A DNA stretch of 64,000 bases from Prochlorococcus sp. AG-402-N10 (GTDB lineage: Bacteria; Cyanobacteriota; Cyanobacteriia; PCC-6307; Cyanobiaceae): NCBI GenBank assembly GCA_003216465.1, contig QCIU01000001.1, forward strand, positions 235,638 to 299,637, given 5' to 3'. Of the stretch, positions 29,833 through 40,329 are shown piece by piece (position 1 is the stretch's first letter; each line of letters starts with the position of its first letter). The position numbers and the translations under genes were made by a program. The notes beneath the pieces are model-generated. The model made no database searches. It worked only from the letters and a program-made list of their open reading frames with translations, and was not told the DNA's origin.

Positions 29833-30587
29833 GATTTTTTCAAGATTTGAATGTTAATTTCCCATGTAAGGTTAACTGAATTATTTTCTTTCTTGGACCA
29901 AAACTTTTGCATTTCTTTTAATTCAGATACTTTTTTACGTTTACTCTTAGTTGATTGAGCTCCTACATTTACAATGCTTCTGAAAAGTTTATAAACATCT
30001 GGAAAGTTTTCTACATACAAATATTTATTTGAGAAGTATATTTCATCAGAGTTGAAATTTTTGATTATATTTTTTGAAAGAGGAAATTTTAGCCCGCTAT
30101 ATTCAACATTCGTTTCTTTGCAAGTTTGCTTCCATTCTGGGAAGGAATTTATTGTGGGATATGAAATTATTAAATAACCTCCACATCTTAATTTACTGAA
30201 CCAATCTTTTATTATTTTCTCAGGATTGTCTAACCAGTGAATACAAAAGTTAGATGTCATTAGGGGACAGTTTATAATTGATGAAGGTAAACAATTATTT
30301 AAATCCCATAAAATCTTTTTACTAGATTCTTTATTTTGAAGAAGCATTTTTTTGCTAAAATCAATTCTTGTAATTTTCTTTTTAGAAAATTCTTTTTCAA
30401 TTTCATCAGCTAATAAGCCTGTCCCTGAACCAAGATCTATCCATTCACCTTTTTGTATACTTAGTATTTTTAATAACGAAACAATCTTTTCAGCAAAATG
30501 TCTTTGAATATTTGAATAACCCAAATAATTTTCAGCAGCATTATTAAAGTTATTTTTTACTGTTTCATTCCAAATATTATTTTTCAT
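29829..30587 (-). CDS. bioC: Malonyl-ACP O-methyltransferase BioC-like
   Basis: 252 aa SAM methyltransferase (WIDLGSGTGLLADEI; NFCIHWLDNPEKIIKDWFSKLRCGGYLIISYP); bio operon context. Confidence 0.88.
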   Translation of the reverse strand: MKNNIWNETVKNNFNNAAENYLGYSNIQRHFAEKIVSLLKILSIQKGEWIDLGSGTGLLADEIEKEFSKKKITRIDFSKKMLLQNKESSKKILWDLNNCLPSSIINCPLMTSNFCIHWLDNPEKIIKDWFSKLRCGGYLIISYPTINSFPEWKQTCKETNVEYSGLKFPLSKNIIKNFNSDEIYFSNKYLYVENFPDVYKLFRSIVNVGAQSTKSKRKKVSELKEMQKFWSKKENNSVNLTWEINIQILKKS

Positions 30588-31293
30588 TTTTATTATCGAG
30601 TATTCTTTTGAGGATTTGGTATAAATTTAAATTAGTTAAACAATGTCCTTGATTAGATAATTCGATTACAGTTGGCTTTTTAGTTAATTTTTTGTTTAGC
30701 AATTCAATAAATTTGTTCCTTGAATCTTGGTCAAGAATCAAATCTTTTTTGGAGTTTAAAATGATGACATTGCAATTTTTTTCAATGGAGTTTAAAGAAT
30801 TTTTATCGGTATAAAGTCTTTTAAGGTCATTTAATAGAAGATTGTTATTTAAACACGGTAAATTTTTATAAAACATATTTTGGAAATTAATGGTCATTTT
30901 ATTTGGTAAAAAAGATCGATGTATAAATTGTTTTAACATATCTTCAGTTTCAAATGACATTATTTTTTTCTCCATTCTCTTAAGAGATCTATAAATCAAG
31001 TTTCTTCTTTTGCTTGAGGGAAGAAAATTATTAAATGAATTGATAAAGACAATGTGAGAGGCTTCATTTAAAATATTTTCTTGAATTAAATGAAAACCTA
31101 AAGAGTGACATAAAACCATTTTGATTTGATTATTCAAATTGTTTGTTCCCCATTTTGCTTGATTGACATTTTTTGAAAAATAACCTCTTTCATTATTTTG
31201 CCAATGCCATCCATTTTTTTGAAATTCAACTTCATAACTATCCCAGAAACTTTGATCTAAACCCCATCCATGCTGAGTAATAATTTGGTTCAT
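30577..31293 (-). CDS. bioK: Pimeloyl-ACP methyl ester esterase, probable BioK-type alpha/beta hydrolase
   Basis: 238 aa; ITQHGWGLDQSFWDSY, nucleophile region LCHSLGFH, DLILDQDSR, QGHCLTNL; lies between bioF and bioC where BioK is expected in picocyanobacteria. Confidence 0.8.
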   Translation of the reverse strand: MNQIITQHGWGLDQSFWDSYEVEFQKNGWHWQNNERGYFSKNVNQAKWGTNNLNNQIKMVLCHSLGFHLIQENILNEASHIVFINSFNNFLPSSKRRNLIYRSLKRMEKKIMSFETEDMLKQFIHRSFLPNKMTINFQNMFYKNLPCLNNNLLLNDLKRLYTDKNSLNSIEKNCNVIILNSKKDLILDQDSRNKFIELLNKKLTKKPTVIELSNQGHCLTNLNLYQILKRILDNKNEK

Positions 31294-32435
31294 GTGAAAG
31301 CTTTCAAAACAGAAATAAAGTTTTTGAGTATGTCTAGATTTAAATCTCGTCTAATTGTTAGTCTTATTCTTGATTCGTTCACAGGAACTGTTGGTGGTCT
31401 AATAGCAATAGCTAAAAAACCATTTTTTTCAAGATATTTTTGAAGAAGTATTGTCTTTTCTTCTTGTCCAATAATTATAGATAAGATTTGAGACTCTCCT
31501 TTAATTGGGTAATTAAAATTTTGATGAATTTCTTTTTTCCACTTTTTTGAAGCGCTCAATAATTTAATACCCCATTCTTTATTATTTTTAATTTTTTGAA
31601 GAGATTTAAGTGCACCTGCAGCTAAAGCTGGGGAAAGAGCAGTTGTATATCTAAATGCCCCACTCGTTTGGATCAGATATTCACCAATATTTGATTTGCA
31701 AGCTATGAAAGCCCCTCCGCTACCAAATGATTTACCAAGTGTTCCAGTAAGCATAGTTATATCCTCAGACAAATCAAAACTTAAACCTCTACCTTCAGGA
31801 CCTAAAACCCCAAGAGCATGAGCTTCGTCCACTAGTAGTTGAACATTATATTTTTTACAAATTTCAGAAATTTCTTTGAGGGGGGCAATTGACCCTTCCA
31901 TGCTGTAGAGAGATTCAACAATTATGAGAATAGACTTATTTGCTGAGTTGAATTTAAGAATTTTATTTTCTAAATCTTTTAAATCATTATGTGCGAATCT
32001 TACCAGTTTTGATCCAGAAGCTTTTATTCCAACTAATAAAGAATTGTGAATAAATTTATCCACGATTGCAATACTATTTCTGTTTGCTAAACCTTGTACT
32101 GCAGCAATGTTAGCTTGGAAGCCACTTGGGAATAAAAGAACTTTTTCCTGATTAAGCCATTCTGCAAGTTTTGTCTCTAATAATGTATGTATTGGTCTTG
32201 AGCCTGTTATAAATCTCGAACCACCTGAACCAAGACCTTCAGATAAGCTTATTTCATAGGAGGCTTTTATTACATCCTTATCTCTACTTAATCCAAGATA
32301 ATCGTTACTGCATAGGTCAATTAAGTTATTTTTAATTTTCTCCGGATTTAAATATTGAAGTTCATATGGCTTTTGACCTAAGGTAAATGTTTTTAAATTA
32401 CGAATCCTATTTTTTGGAATTTTTATTTTATTCAT
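31290..32435 (-). CDS. bioF: 8-amino-7-oxononanoate synthase
   Basis: 381 aa; LCSNDYLGLS, GSGGSRFITGSRPIHTLLE, VDEAHALGVLGPEGRG, GTLGKSFGSGGAF. Confidence 0.95.
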   Translation of the reverse strand: MNKIKIPKNRIRNLKTFTLGQKPYELQYLNPEKIKNNLIDLCSNDYLGLSRDKDVIKASYEISLSEGLGSGGSRFITGSRPIHTLLETKLAEWLNQEKVLLFPSGFQANIAAVQGLANRNSIAIVDKFIHNSLLVGIKASGSKLVRFAHNDLKDLENKILKFNSANKSILIIVESLYSMEGSIAPLKEISEICKKYNVQLLVDEAHALGVLGPEGRGLSFDLSEDITMLTGTLGKSFGSGGAFIACKSNIGEYLIQTSGAFRYTTALSPALAAGALKSLQKIKNNKEWGIKLLSASKKWKKEIHQNFNYPIKGESQILSIIIGQEEKTILLQKYLEKNGFLAIAIRPPTVPVNESRIRLTIRRDLNLDILKNFISVLKAFT

Positions 32436-32573
32436 TATTAAACAAATTTAATTAGTTGACTTTATAAAATGATCTAGATTTACTATTAAAGTGTGCAATG
32501 TGTTTATTGTTTATTAATATCTATATAGATCATATCTTAAGAAGTTAACTCCTCCTCCCTTCAATCACAATTA

Positions 32574-35300
32574 TTGCTTGATTTAGAGGAATATTTCCCA
32601 TTCCAGCTAGATCCGTTCCAAATAGAGGCAATAAAAGCTATAAATAGTGGAAATTCTGTTGTTTTAACTGCTCCAACCGGTTCAGGTAAAACATTAATTG
32701 GAGAATTTGCTATTTATAGAGCTTTATCTCATGAAAGTAGAGTTTTTTATACAACGCCTTTAAAAGCTTTATCAAATCAAAAGTTTAGGGATTTTATCAA
32801 TCAATTTGGAGACAAAAAAGTTGGTCTCCTGACAGGTGATATCAGCATAAATAGAGATGCTCCAATCTTAGTTATGACAACTGAGATTTTTAGGAATATG
32901 CTCTATGGAGAATTTGAAGAATTTGATGACCCATTGGTAAATCTAGAGTCTTTAATTCTTGATGAATGTCATTATATGAATGATCCGCAAAGAGGAACAG
33001 TTTGGGAAGAAACAATAATTCATTGTCCTAGTAGAACTCAGATAGTAGCTTTATCCGCAACTATCTCTAATGCAGATCAACTTCAAAATTGGATAGAAAA
33101 AGTTCATGGACCAACTGTGCTTATAAATAGTGATAAAAGACCAGTCCCATTAAATTTTATTTTCGGTAGTGCAAAGGGTCTTCATCCACTTTTGAATAAT
33201 AAAGGTAATGGAATTCATCCAAACTGTAAGATTTGGAGAGCACCAAAAGGGCAAAAAAAGAAAGGTAAAGTTGGCAGAATAATCCAACCAAAATCACCTC
33301 CAATTGGTTTTGTGATTTCTAAACTTGCAGAGAGAAATATGTTGCCAGCTATTTATTTTATTTTTAGTAGAAGAGGTTGTGATAAGGCTGTTCAAAATGT
33401 AAAAGAATTTTCTTTAGTAAGTTATTCAGAAGCAAATTTAATATCTCAAAAATTAGATATATACTTAAAAAATAACAAAGAAGGCATAAAAGATAAATTT
33501 CATTGCGAAGCTTTGAAACGAGGTATCGCTTCACATCATGCCGGTTTGCTACCTGCATGGAAAGAGTTGGTTGAAGAACTTTTTCAGCAAGGATTAATAA
33601 AAGTTGTTTTTGCAACTGAAACTTTAGCTGCTGGTATTAATATGCCTGCAAGGACAACAGTCATTTCGACATTATCAAAAAGGACAGAAGAAGGACATAG
33701 ATTATTATTTAGTAGTGAATTCTTGCAGATGTCAGGAAGAGCAGGAAGAAGAGGAAAGGATTTGCAAGGATATGTTGTAACATTGCAAACTAGATTTGAA
33801 GGTGCGAAAGAAGCTAGTACTTTAGCTATTAGTAAACCAAATCCATTAGTCAGTCAGTTCACTCCAAGCTATGGAATGGTTCTCAACCTTTTGCAAAATT
33901 ATAGTCTAGATAAATCACGAGAATTAATAAAAAGAAGTTTCGGTAGCTTTTTATATTTAGGGGAATCTTCAGAAGAGAAGGTTGTTCTTGATAATTTAGA
34001 TAGAGATTTAATAGAACTAAAAAAAATAACTTCTAACATTTCGTGGCAAGATTTCGATGCATACGAAAAGTTGAAAAGTCGTTTAAAAGAAGAAAGAAGA
34101 TTATTAAGGATATTAGAAAAACAAGCATCTGAGAAATTATCAGAGGAAATCGCTAATGCACTTACTTTTATTAAAGACGGAAGTTTAATTTCCATCAAAG
34201 CACCACAAATAAATAGAAAAGTTGTTCCAGCTTTGATTTGTAAAAAAATATATGAATCAAAAAAAATTAAAAGTTTGCTTTGTTTAACAATTGATAATTT
34301 GTTTATTCTAATAAAGCCTTCTTACATAATAAATATTTTTCCTGATTTAGAAGAGATTGAAATTGCAAAGCTTGAGGAACCTAAGATGAATTTTTCAGGA
34401 GAAGTAGTCAGAGGTGATAATGAATCACAAACTTTCGTAGACAAAATTTTTGAAATTTCTGAAAAACATGATTTAAGAACTCCTCAATATGATTTGACAA
34501 CAGAAGTTTTAGCACAAAAGAAACTAATTACTAATTTGGATGAAACAATAACTAGTCAGCCTGCACATAGATTTGGCGACTCTAAAAAATTGAAAAGATA
34601 TAGAAAAAGGATTATTGAGATTGAGCAAGAAATTATTATGAGGAATAATCTGCTTGAGGATAAGGAAAATTATAATTGGAAGAAATTTACTGATTTAATA
34701 AAAATTTTGAATCATTTTGGCTGTTTAAATGATTTAGAGCTTACTGAAGTAGGACAAACAGTTGGTGCAATAAGGAGTGAAAATGAATTATGGGTTGGAC
34801 TTGTTTTAATTAGTGGTTATTTGGATGATTTAGACCCACCTGATTTAGCTGCAATAATTCAAGCTATTTGTGTTGAGATAAGAAGACCAAATGTTTGGTG
34901 TAATTTTAAACCTTCTACAAAAGTTTTAGATGTTTTTAATGAGTTGGAAGGCTTAAGAAAATTAGTCACCTCAAAACAAAACAAGTTTTCTATTGACACC
35001 CCAATTTTTTTAGAAACAGAATTGACTGGAATAATTGCAGAATGGGCAAGAGGTAAAAAATGGAAAGAACTAATTTTTAATACCTCTTTAGATGAAGGAG
35101 ATGTTGTAAGGATCTTAAGAAGGTCTATAGATGTTTTATCTCAAATTCAATACTGTAAAGGAGTTAGTGATAAATTAAAAAATAAAGCAAAATTAGCCTT
35201 AAAAGCTATTAATAGATTTCCTGTTTCTGAATCGAACGATTTGTTAAAAGTATCTGATAATATAAATCCAGCTACAAAAAGGATTGATAATAATTCCTAA
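32574..35300 (+). CDS. Ski2/Mtr4-like superfamily II RNA helicase
   Basis: 908 aa; LTAPTGSGKTLIGE, LDECHYM (DExH), SATI, MSGRAGRRGKD. Start may be slightly upstream. Confidence 0.93.
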   Translation: MLDLEEYFPFQLDPFQIEAIKAINSGNSVVLTAPTGSGKTLIGEFAIYRALSHESRVFYTTPLKALSNQKFRDFINQFGDKKVGLLTGDISINRDAPILVMTTEIFRNMLYGEFEEFDDPLVNLESLILDECHYMNDPQRGTVWEETIIHCPSRTQIVALSATISNADQLQNWIEKVHGPTVLINSDKRPVPLNFIFGSAKGLHPLLNNKGNGIHPNCKIWRAPKGQKKKGKVGRIIQPKSPPIGFVISKLAERNMLPAIYFIFSRRGCDKAVQNVKEFSLVSYSEANLISQKLDIYLKNNKEGIKDKFHCEALKRGIASHHAGLLPAWKELVEELFQQGLIKVVFATETLAAGINMPARTTVISTLSKRTEEGHRLLFSSEFLQMSGRAGRRGKDLQGYVVTLQTRFEGAKEASTLAISKPNPLVSQFTPSYGMVLNLLQNYSLDKSRELIKRSFGSFLYLGESSEEKVVLDNLDRDLIELKKITSNISWQDFDAYEKLKSRLKEERRLLRILEKQASEKLSEEIANALTFIKDGSLISIKAPQINRKVVPALICKKIYESKKIKSLLCLTIDNLFILIKPSYIINIFPDLEEIEIAKLEEPKMNFSGEVVRGDNESQTFVDKIFEISEKHDLRTPQYDLTTEVLAQKKLITNLDETITSQPAHRFGDSKKLKRYRKRIIEIEQEIIMRNNLLEDKENYNWKKFTDLIKILNHFGCLNDLELTEVGQTVGAIRSENELWVGLVLISGYLDDLDPPDLAAIIQAICVEIRRPNVWCNFKPSTKVLDVFNELEGLRKLVTSKQNKFSIDTPIFLETELTGIIAEWARGKKWKELIFNTSLDEGDVVRILRRSIDVLSQIQYCKGVSDKLKNKAKLALKAINRFPVSESNDLLKVSDNINPATKRIDNNS

Positions 35301-35313
35301 GTATATATATTAA

Positions 35314-36699
35314 TTAAATCATTTCATTAGTATTAATAGCATCATCAAATTCATGGGAACTTAAATAACCTAATTTTAATGTTGCATCTTTTAAGTTAAT
35401 TGATTCATTAAAGGCAAGATTTGCAATTTCTGCCGCTTTTTCATAACCTATTCTGGGAACCAATGCTGTTACAAGCATTAGTGAATTTTCAAGATTTAGT
35501 TTTATAATCTTCGGGTTGGGCTGTATCCCTTCAACTAATTTAAGACTGAAACTACTTATTGCATTATTCAATAATTTTATACTCGTAAGAATATTGAATC
35601 CAATTAGTGGCTTATATTCATTCATTTGCAAAGTACCGCTTGCATTAGCTATTGATACTGCATATTCAAAACCCATTACTTGAGTACATACCATTGATAA
35701 TGCTTCACATTGAGTAGGATTTACTTTGCCAGGCATGATTGAGCTCCCAGGTTCATTCTGAGGAATGATTATTTCATAAACGCCTGATCTAGGTCCAGAG
35801 GACAATATTTTAATATCATTAGAAATCTTGAATAATGCACCTGCTAAGATTTTTATTTGACTCATTACATTTGCCAAACGATCATGTGATGCCATTAAAG
35901 AGAAATGATTCTTTGATTTATAAAAAAGTAAATCAGTATCTTCAGAAATTGATTTTATAGATTCTTCAGAGAAATTTTTTGGACAATTAATACCTGTCCC
36001 AACTGCAGTACCGCCTAAAGGTAAATAATATAATTCATCTAGACTCATTACAAGAGAATCTTTTGCATCTTTCAATTGTTTTGACCATGCAGAAACCTCT
36101 TGTCCAAGGGATAATGGTACTGCATCTTGAAAATGAGTTCGACCTATTTTTATAAGATCTTTCCATTCATTACTCTTTCTATCTAGAAGTAAGGTAAGTT
36201 CTTTTATCGTTGGCACTAATTTCTTGATTATTGCAGATACTACAGATATATGAATAGCAGTAGGAAAAGTATCATTTGTAGACTGAGATTTATTAACATC
36301 ATCGTTTGGATGAATAGGATGATGACTTCCCAGTTCTGAATTTGTTTTTAATGCGGCAATATTAGATATAACTTCATTTATATTCATATTCGTTTGAGTT
36401 CCACTACCTGTTTGCCATACTTTTAAAGGAAACTGAGAATCATGTTTTCCATCGAGTATTTCTGCACAGGCTTCAATAATGAGATCTTTTTTTACTTTAT
36501 CAATTAAACCCAATTTAAAATTAGCTATTGCCGCCGCTTTTTTTATTACTATAAGTGAAAAAATTAATTCCATTGGTATTAATTCCTCGCCAATAGAAAA
36601 ATTTATTATTGATCTCTGTGTTTGAGCTCCCCACAAAGCCTCTGCTGGAACCTTTATCTGTCCCATACTATCTTTTTCAAACCTAAAGTTTTTGGTCAT
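35314..36699 (-). CDS. fumC: Fumarate hydratase class II
   Basis: GAQTQRSIINF, GSGTQTNMNINEVISN, GSSIMPGKVNPTQCE. Track ORF starts at 36732; internal ATG at 36699 (MTKNFRFEKDSMG) looks more likely. Confidence 0.96.
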   Translation of the reverse strand: MTKNFRFEKDSMGQIKVPAEALWGAQTQRSIINFSIGEELIPMELIFSLIVIKKAAAIANFKLGLIDKVKKDLIIEACAEILDGKHDSQFPLKVWQTGSGTQTNMNINEVISNIAALKTNSELGSHHPIHPNDDVNKSQSTNDTFPTAIHISVVSAIIKKLVPTIKELTLLLDRKSNEWKDLIKIGRTHFQDAVPLSLGQEVSAWSKQLKDAKDSLVMSLDELYYLPLGGTAVGTGINCPKNFSEESIKSISEDTDLLFYKSKNHFSLMASHDRLANVMSQIKILAGALFKISNDIKILSSGPRSGVYEIIIPQNEPGSSIMPGKVNPTQCEALSMVCTQVMGFEYAVSIANASGTLQMNEYKPLIGFNILTSIKLLNNAISSFSLKLVEGIQPNPKIIKLNLENSLMLVTALVPRIGYEKAAEIANLAFNESINLKDATLKLGYLSSHEFDDAINTNEMI

Positions 36700-36748
36700 T
36701 AATTGTTTTAAAAAACTGTGATTAAACTTCAAATAAGATTTAAGAGTT

Positions 36749-38044
36749 TTAAATACTTAACTTTTTCCATATTACATTTAAATTGTTGAGATGAACGGAA
36801 GGGTCAAAGCACTCCTTTAAATCATTCTCACTTACTAATGCCATTATCTCTTTATCTTTTTCAATATTTTGTTTGAAATTACCATTCTCATTATTCCAAG
36901 CTTGATGAGCATTTTGCTGAACTAAACTATAAGCCTTTTCTCTAGACAAACCCTTTTCTACAAGCAAAAGTAAGACTTTTTGACTAAATATGACGCCACC
37001 ATATATATTTAAATTTTTGAGCATATTTTCTGGATAAACTTTTAAATTACTTATTATTTCTTTCATTTCTCTAATCATGAAATGTAGGCATATAGAAACA
37101 TCGGGTAACATGATTCTTTCATTAGAACTATGGCTAATATCTCTTTCGTGCCAAAGTGGGACATTCTCAAGAGCTGTAACAACATAACTCCTCAAAATTC
37201 TAGACAAACCGCTGACTCTTTCACTTCGAATAGGATTTCTTTTGTGCGGCATCGCTGAGCTACCTTTTTGTCCTTTTGAAAATCCTTCTTCAACTTCTAA
37301 AACATCAGTTCTTTGAAGGTTCCTTATTTCAGTCGCAAATCTATCAAGAGAAGCGCCTACTAGGGCAATTGTTTGAACATATTCAGCATGTCTATCTCTT
37401 GATATAACCTGAGTACTTACTGTATCTGGCTTTAAACCTAGCAAATCGCAAGTTATTTTTTCTATTTCTGGATTTGTATTGGCGTATGTTCCCATGGCCC
37501 CACTTATTTGTCCAATGGAAATAGATTCTTTAAGAGTTAATAATCTTTTTTTATTTCTTACTATCTCTGCTAACCATCCTGCCAATTTAAACCCAAACGA
37601 AATAGGCTCTCCGTGAATTGCATGAGATCTTCCAATCATTAATGTATTTTTATGCTGTCTTGCTAATAATCTGACTTCATTTTCTAGTTTTTCAATTTCT
37701 TCTAATAACAATTGGCAAGAATCTTTTAGCTGTAATGATAGGCCAGTATCAAGTACATCACTGCTTGTCATACCAACATGTATGTATCTGCCTGAATCTC
37801 CAACATATTCATTTATATTTGTAAGAAATGCTATTACATCATGTTTTACTTCTTTTTCAATTTCTTTAATCCTTGATTCTTCAAAGTTTGCATTTAAACG
37901 AATCTCTTTTAATGCTTCTTCAGGCATTTTTCCAAGAGAATAATTTGCCTCGCACGCGGCAATTTCAACTTTTAGCCAACTCTGGAATTTTGCATTTTCA
38001 GTCCAGATTTTCCCCATCTCGGGCAATGTGTAACGTTCAATCAC
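36749..38044 (-). CDS. purB: Adenylosuccinate lyase
   Basis: 431 aa; GMTSSDVLDTGLSLQL, GRSHAIHGEP, GSSAMPHKRNPIRSE. Confidence 0.97.
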   Translation of the reverse strand: MIERYTLPEMGKIWTENAKFQSWLKVEIAACEANYSLGKMPEEALKEIRLNANFEESRIKEIEKEVKHDVIAFLTNINEYVGDSGRYIHVGMTSSDVLDTGLSLQLKDSCQLLLEEIEKLENEVRLLARQHKNTLMIGRSHAIHGEPISFGFKLAGWLAEIVRNKKRLLTLKESISIGQISGAMGTYANTNPEIEKITCDLLGLKPDTVSTQVISRDRHAEYVQTIALVGASLDRFATEIRNLQRTDVLEVEEGFSKGQKGSSAMPHKRNPIRSERVSGLSRILRSYVVTALENVPLWHERDISHSSNERIMLPDVSICLHFMIREMKEIISNLKVYPENMLKNLNIYGGVIFSQKVLLLLVEKGLSREKAYSLVQQNAHQAWNNENGNFKQNIEKDKEIMALVSENDLKECFDPSVHLNNLNVIWKKLSI

Positions 38045-38321
38045 AATTTTTAAACATCTTCAATTTAAACTTTATAACTAAAATCTCATAATTGCTCTAT
38101 AGGTTTAAGATGTACTTGCCATTGAACATATTTGGATAATGATTATTTTCTTATGTAACATATTTTGTATTTTAAAAAAATTAAATTATTTCAAAAGTGT
38201 CTAAAACATTTGATTGGCTTATCTTTATAAATGAATAGTATTTTTTAATTAAATCTACAATTAGTATTATGTTTCAGAAATATAATTTGAAATTAGTCAT
38301 TATTTCTCTCTTTTATTAGAA

Positions 38322-39134
38322 ATGATTAAAAAAAGTAGATTAGATCTTTATCTTCTTAACAAAGGATTATGTGAAACTCGTCAGAAAGCTCAGGGCATTA
38401 TTCTTGCAGGAAAAGTTAAGGATAGTAATGGTAAGATTTTCGATAAACCTGGACAGCAAGTATTAATAGGTTCTGAATTTTTTATTGAATCTAAATCTCA
38501 ATTTGTATCAAGAGGAGGAGAAAAATTATTCCAGGCTTTTAAAAAACTAAATATTAATGTACAAGATAGAGTTTGTATGGATGTAGGAATATCTACTGGC
38601 GGATTTACTGATTGCTTGTTGCAGCAAGGGGCAAAAATGGTTTATGGAATAGATGTAGGTTATGGACAAACAGCTTGGGAAATCAGGAATAATCCCAAAG
38701 TAATTCTCTTCGAGAGGTCAAATATCAGAAATTTAAATCCTTTAGATTTATACTCTAAAGAAAATTTATTACCTAATTTCGTTGTAGCAGATCTGTCTTT
38801 TATCTCACTAAAATTAGTTTTTGAACCTATTAATAATTTATTATCTGGAGATTCTATAGAGGGGGTATTTCTCATTAAACCTCAATTTGAGGTAGGGAAA
38901 GATCGAGTAAGCAAAGGTGGTGTTGTAAGAAAGGTTGAATATCATATTGAGGCTATAGAGTCAGTTATTAAAGCTGCGAAAGAATTGCAATGGTACATCA
39001 ACGATCTAATAGCATCTCCCTTAGTTGGACCTGCAGGAAATCATGAATATCTTGCTTGGATGTCTAAGACAGGAATGTCTAATCCAACAATAGAAAGTAA
39101 ATTTATTGAAAAATTGGTAAAGGAAACTCTTTAA
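38322..39134 (+). CDS. TlyA family rRNA methyltransferase (S4 + FtsJ-like)
   Basis: 270 aa; RLDLYLLNKGLCETRQKAQGIILAGKV S4 domain; DVGISTGGFTDCLLQQGA; VADLSFISL. Confidence 0.93.
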   Translation: MIKKSRLDLYLLNKGLCETRQKAQGIILAGKVKDSNGKIFDKPGQQVLIGSEFFIESKSQFVSRGGEKLFQAFKKLNINVQDRVCMDVGISTGGFTDCLLQQGAKMVYGIDVGYGQTAWEIRNNPKVILFERSNIRNLNPLDLYSKENLLPNFVVADLSFISLKLVFEPINNLLSGDSIEGVFLIKPQFEVGKDRVSKGGVVRKVEYHIEAIESVIKAAKELQWYINDLIASPLVGPAGNHEYLAWMSKTGMSNPTIESKFIEKLVKETL

Positions 39135-39497
<363 letters not shown>

Positions 39498-39743
39498 TTA
39501 ATTCTTTTTATGAAAAACATCCAGCATTGAAACTCCGGAAAATGATTTAATGTTTAGTCCGGCGCTAGTTGCATCTTTAACTAAGAATTTTGAATTTTCG
39601 TTCGAAATGATTACTGAGTTATTAGATAATGCATCCCATTCATCATTATCAAAATGAGTTTGGAGCCATAACATACCAATAACACTTGTTGGCTTTATTG
39701 ATTTATTTAAATTGTTGTCAATATCTACTAAACAGATGTCCAT
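39498..39743 (-). CDS. Hypothetical protein immediately upstream of glnB
   Basis: 81 aa ORF, same strand as glnB with 24 nt spacing; no family recognised. Confidence 0.7.
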   Translation of the reverse strand: MDICLVDIDNNLNKSIKPTSVIGMLWLQTHFDNDEWDALSNNSVIISNENSKFLVKDATSAGLNIKSFSGVSMLDVFHKKN

Positions 39744-39918
39744 AAATTTTCTGAAACTAGTTACATATAAGCCTTTTCAATGTATGTAGGATTGTAACCG
39801 TTGTTACGAATTAAAAATTTTTATCCTTTGGCTTATTGATTTGTAATACTTGGGTATGGTTTAAATTTTTGCCAATTTTTAGCTTTTTATATAGTTTTAG
39901 TAAATATGGTTTTGAAAA

Positions 39919-40329
39919 ATGAGTACAGCTAATTTACATGATTCGACTAAAAAGCCTTTATATGGGGAAAGACTAATAGAAGAATCAAAAATAATATGCT
40001 TTGACAATCCAAATCAAAAAAGAATTTATGAAATTTCAATTGAATTACCTGAATTTACTTGTAAATGCCCTTTCTCTGGTTATCCGGATTTTGCAAAATT
40101 AAACATTTTTTACCAGCCTAATATGAAAGTATATGAGTTGAAATCATTAAAACTTTATATTAATAATTTTAGGGACCTAAAAATATCACATGAAGAAGTA
40201 GTAAATAGAATTATGGATGATTTGTTGAATGCTGCATCGCCACACTGGATTCATTTAAACGCTGATTTCAATCCTAGAGGAAATGTTTCTATGAAATTAG
40301 ATATTTATAGTGGACAGAAAAAAAACTAA
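39919..40329 (+). CDS. queF: NADPH-dependent 7-cyano-7-deazaguanine reductase
   Basis: 136 aa; [44 protein letters not shown]. Confidence 0.95.
   Translation: MSTANLHDSTKKPLYGERLIEESKIICFDNPNQKRIYEISIELPEFTCKCPFSGYPDFAKLNIFYQPNMKVYELKSLKLYINNFRDLKISHEEVVNRIMDDLLNAASPHWIHLNADFNPRGNVSMKLDIYSGQKKN

Noticed and set aside
32539-32565. 'taactcctcctcccttcaatcac' as a possible Yfr1-like small RNA motif
   Set aside because: Resembles but does not match the Yfr1 core (ACTCCTCACAC as recalled), and lacks the flanking stem-loops.
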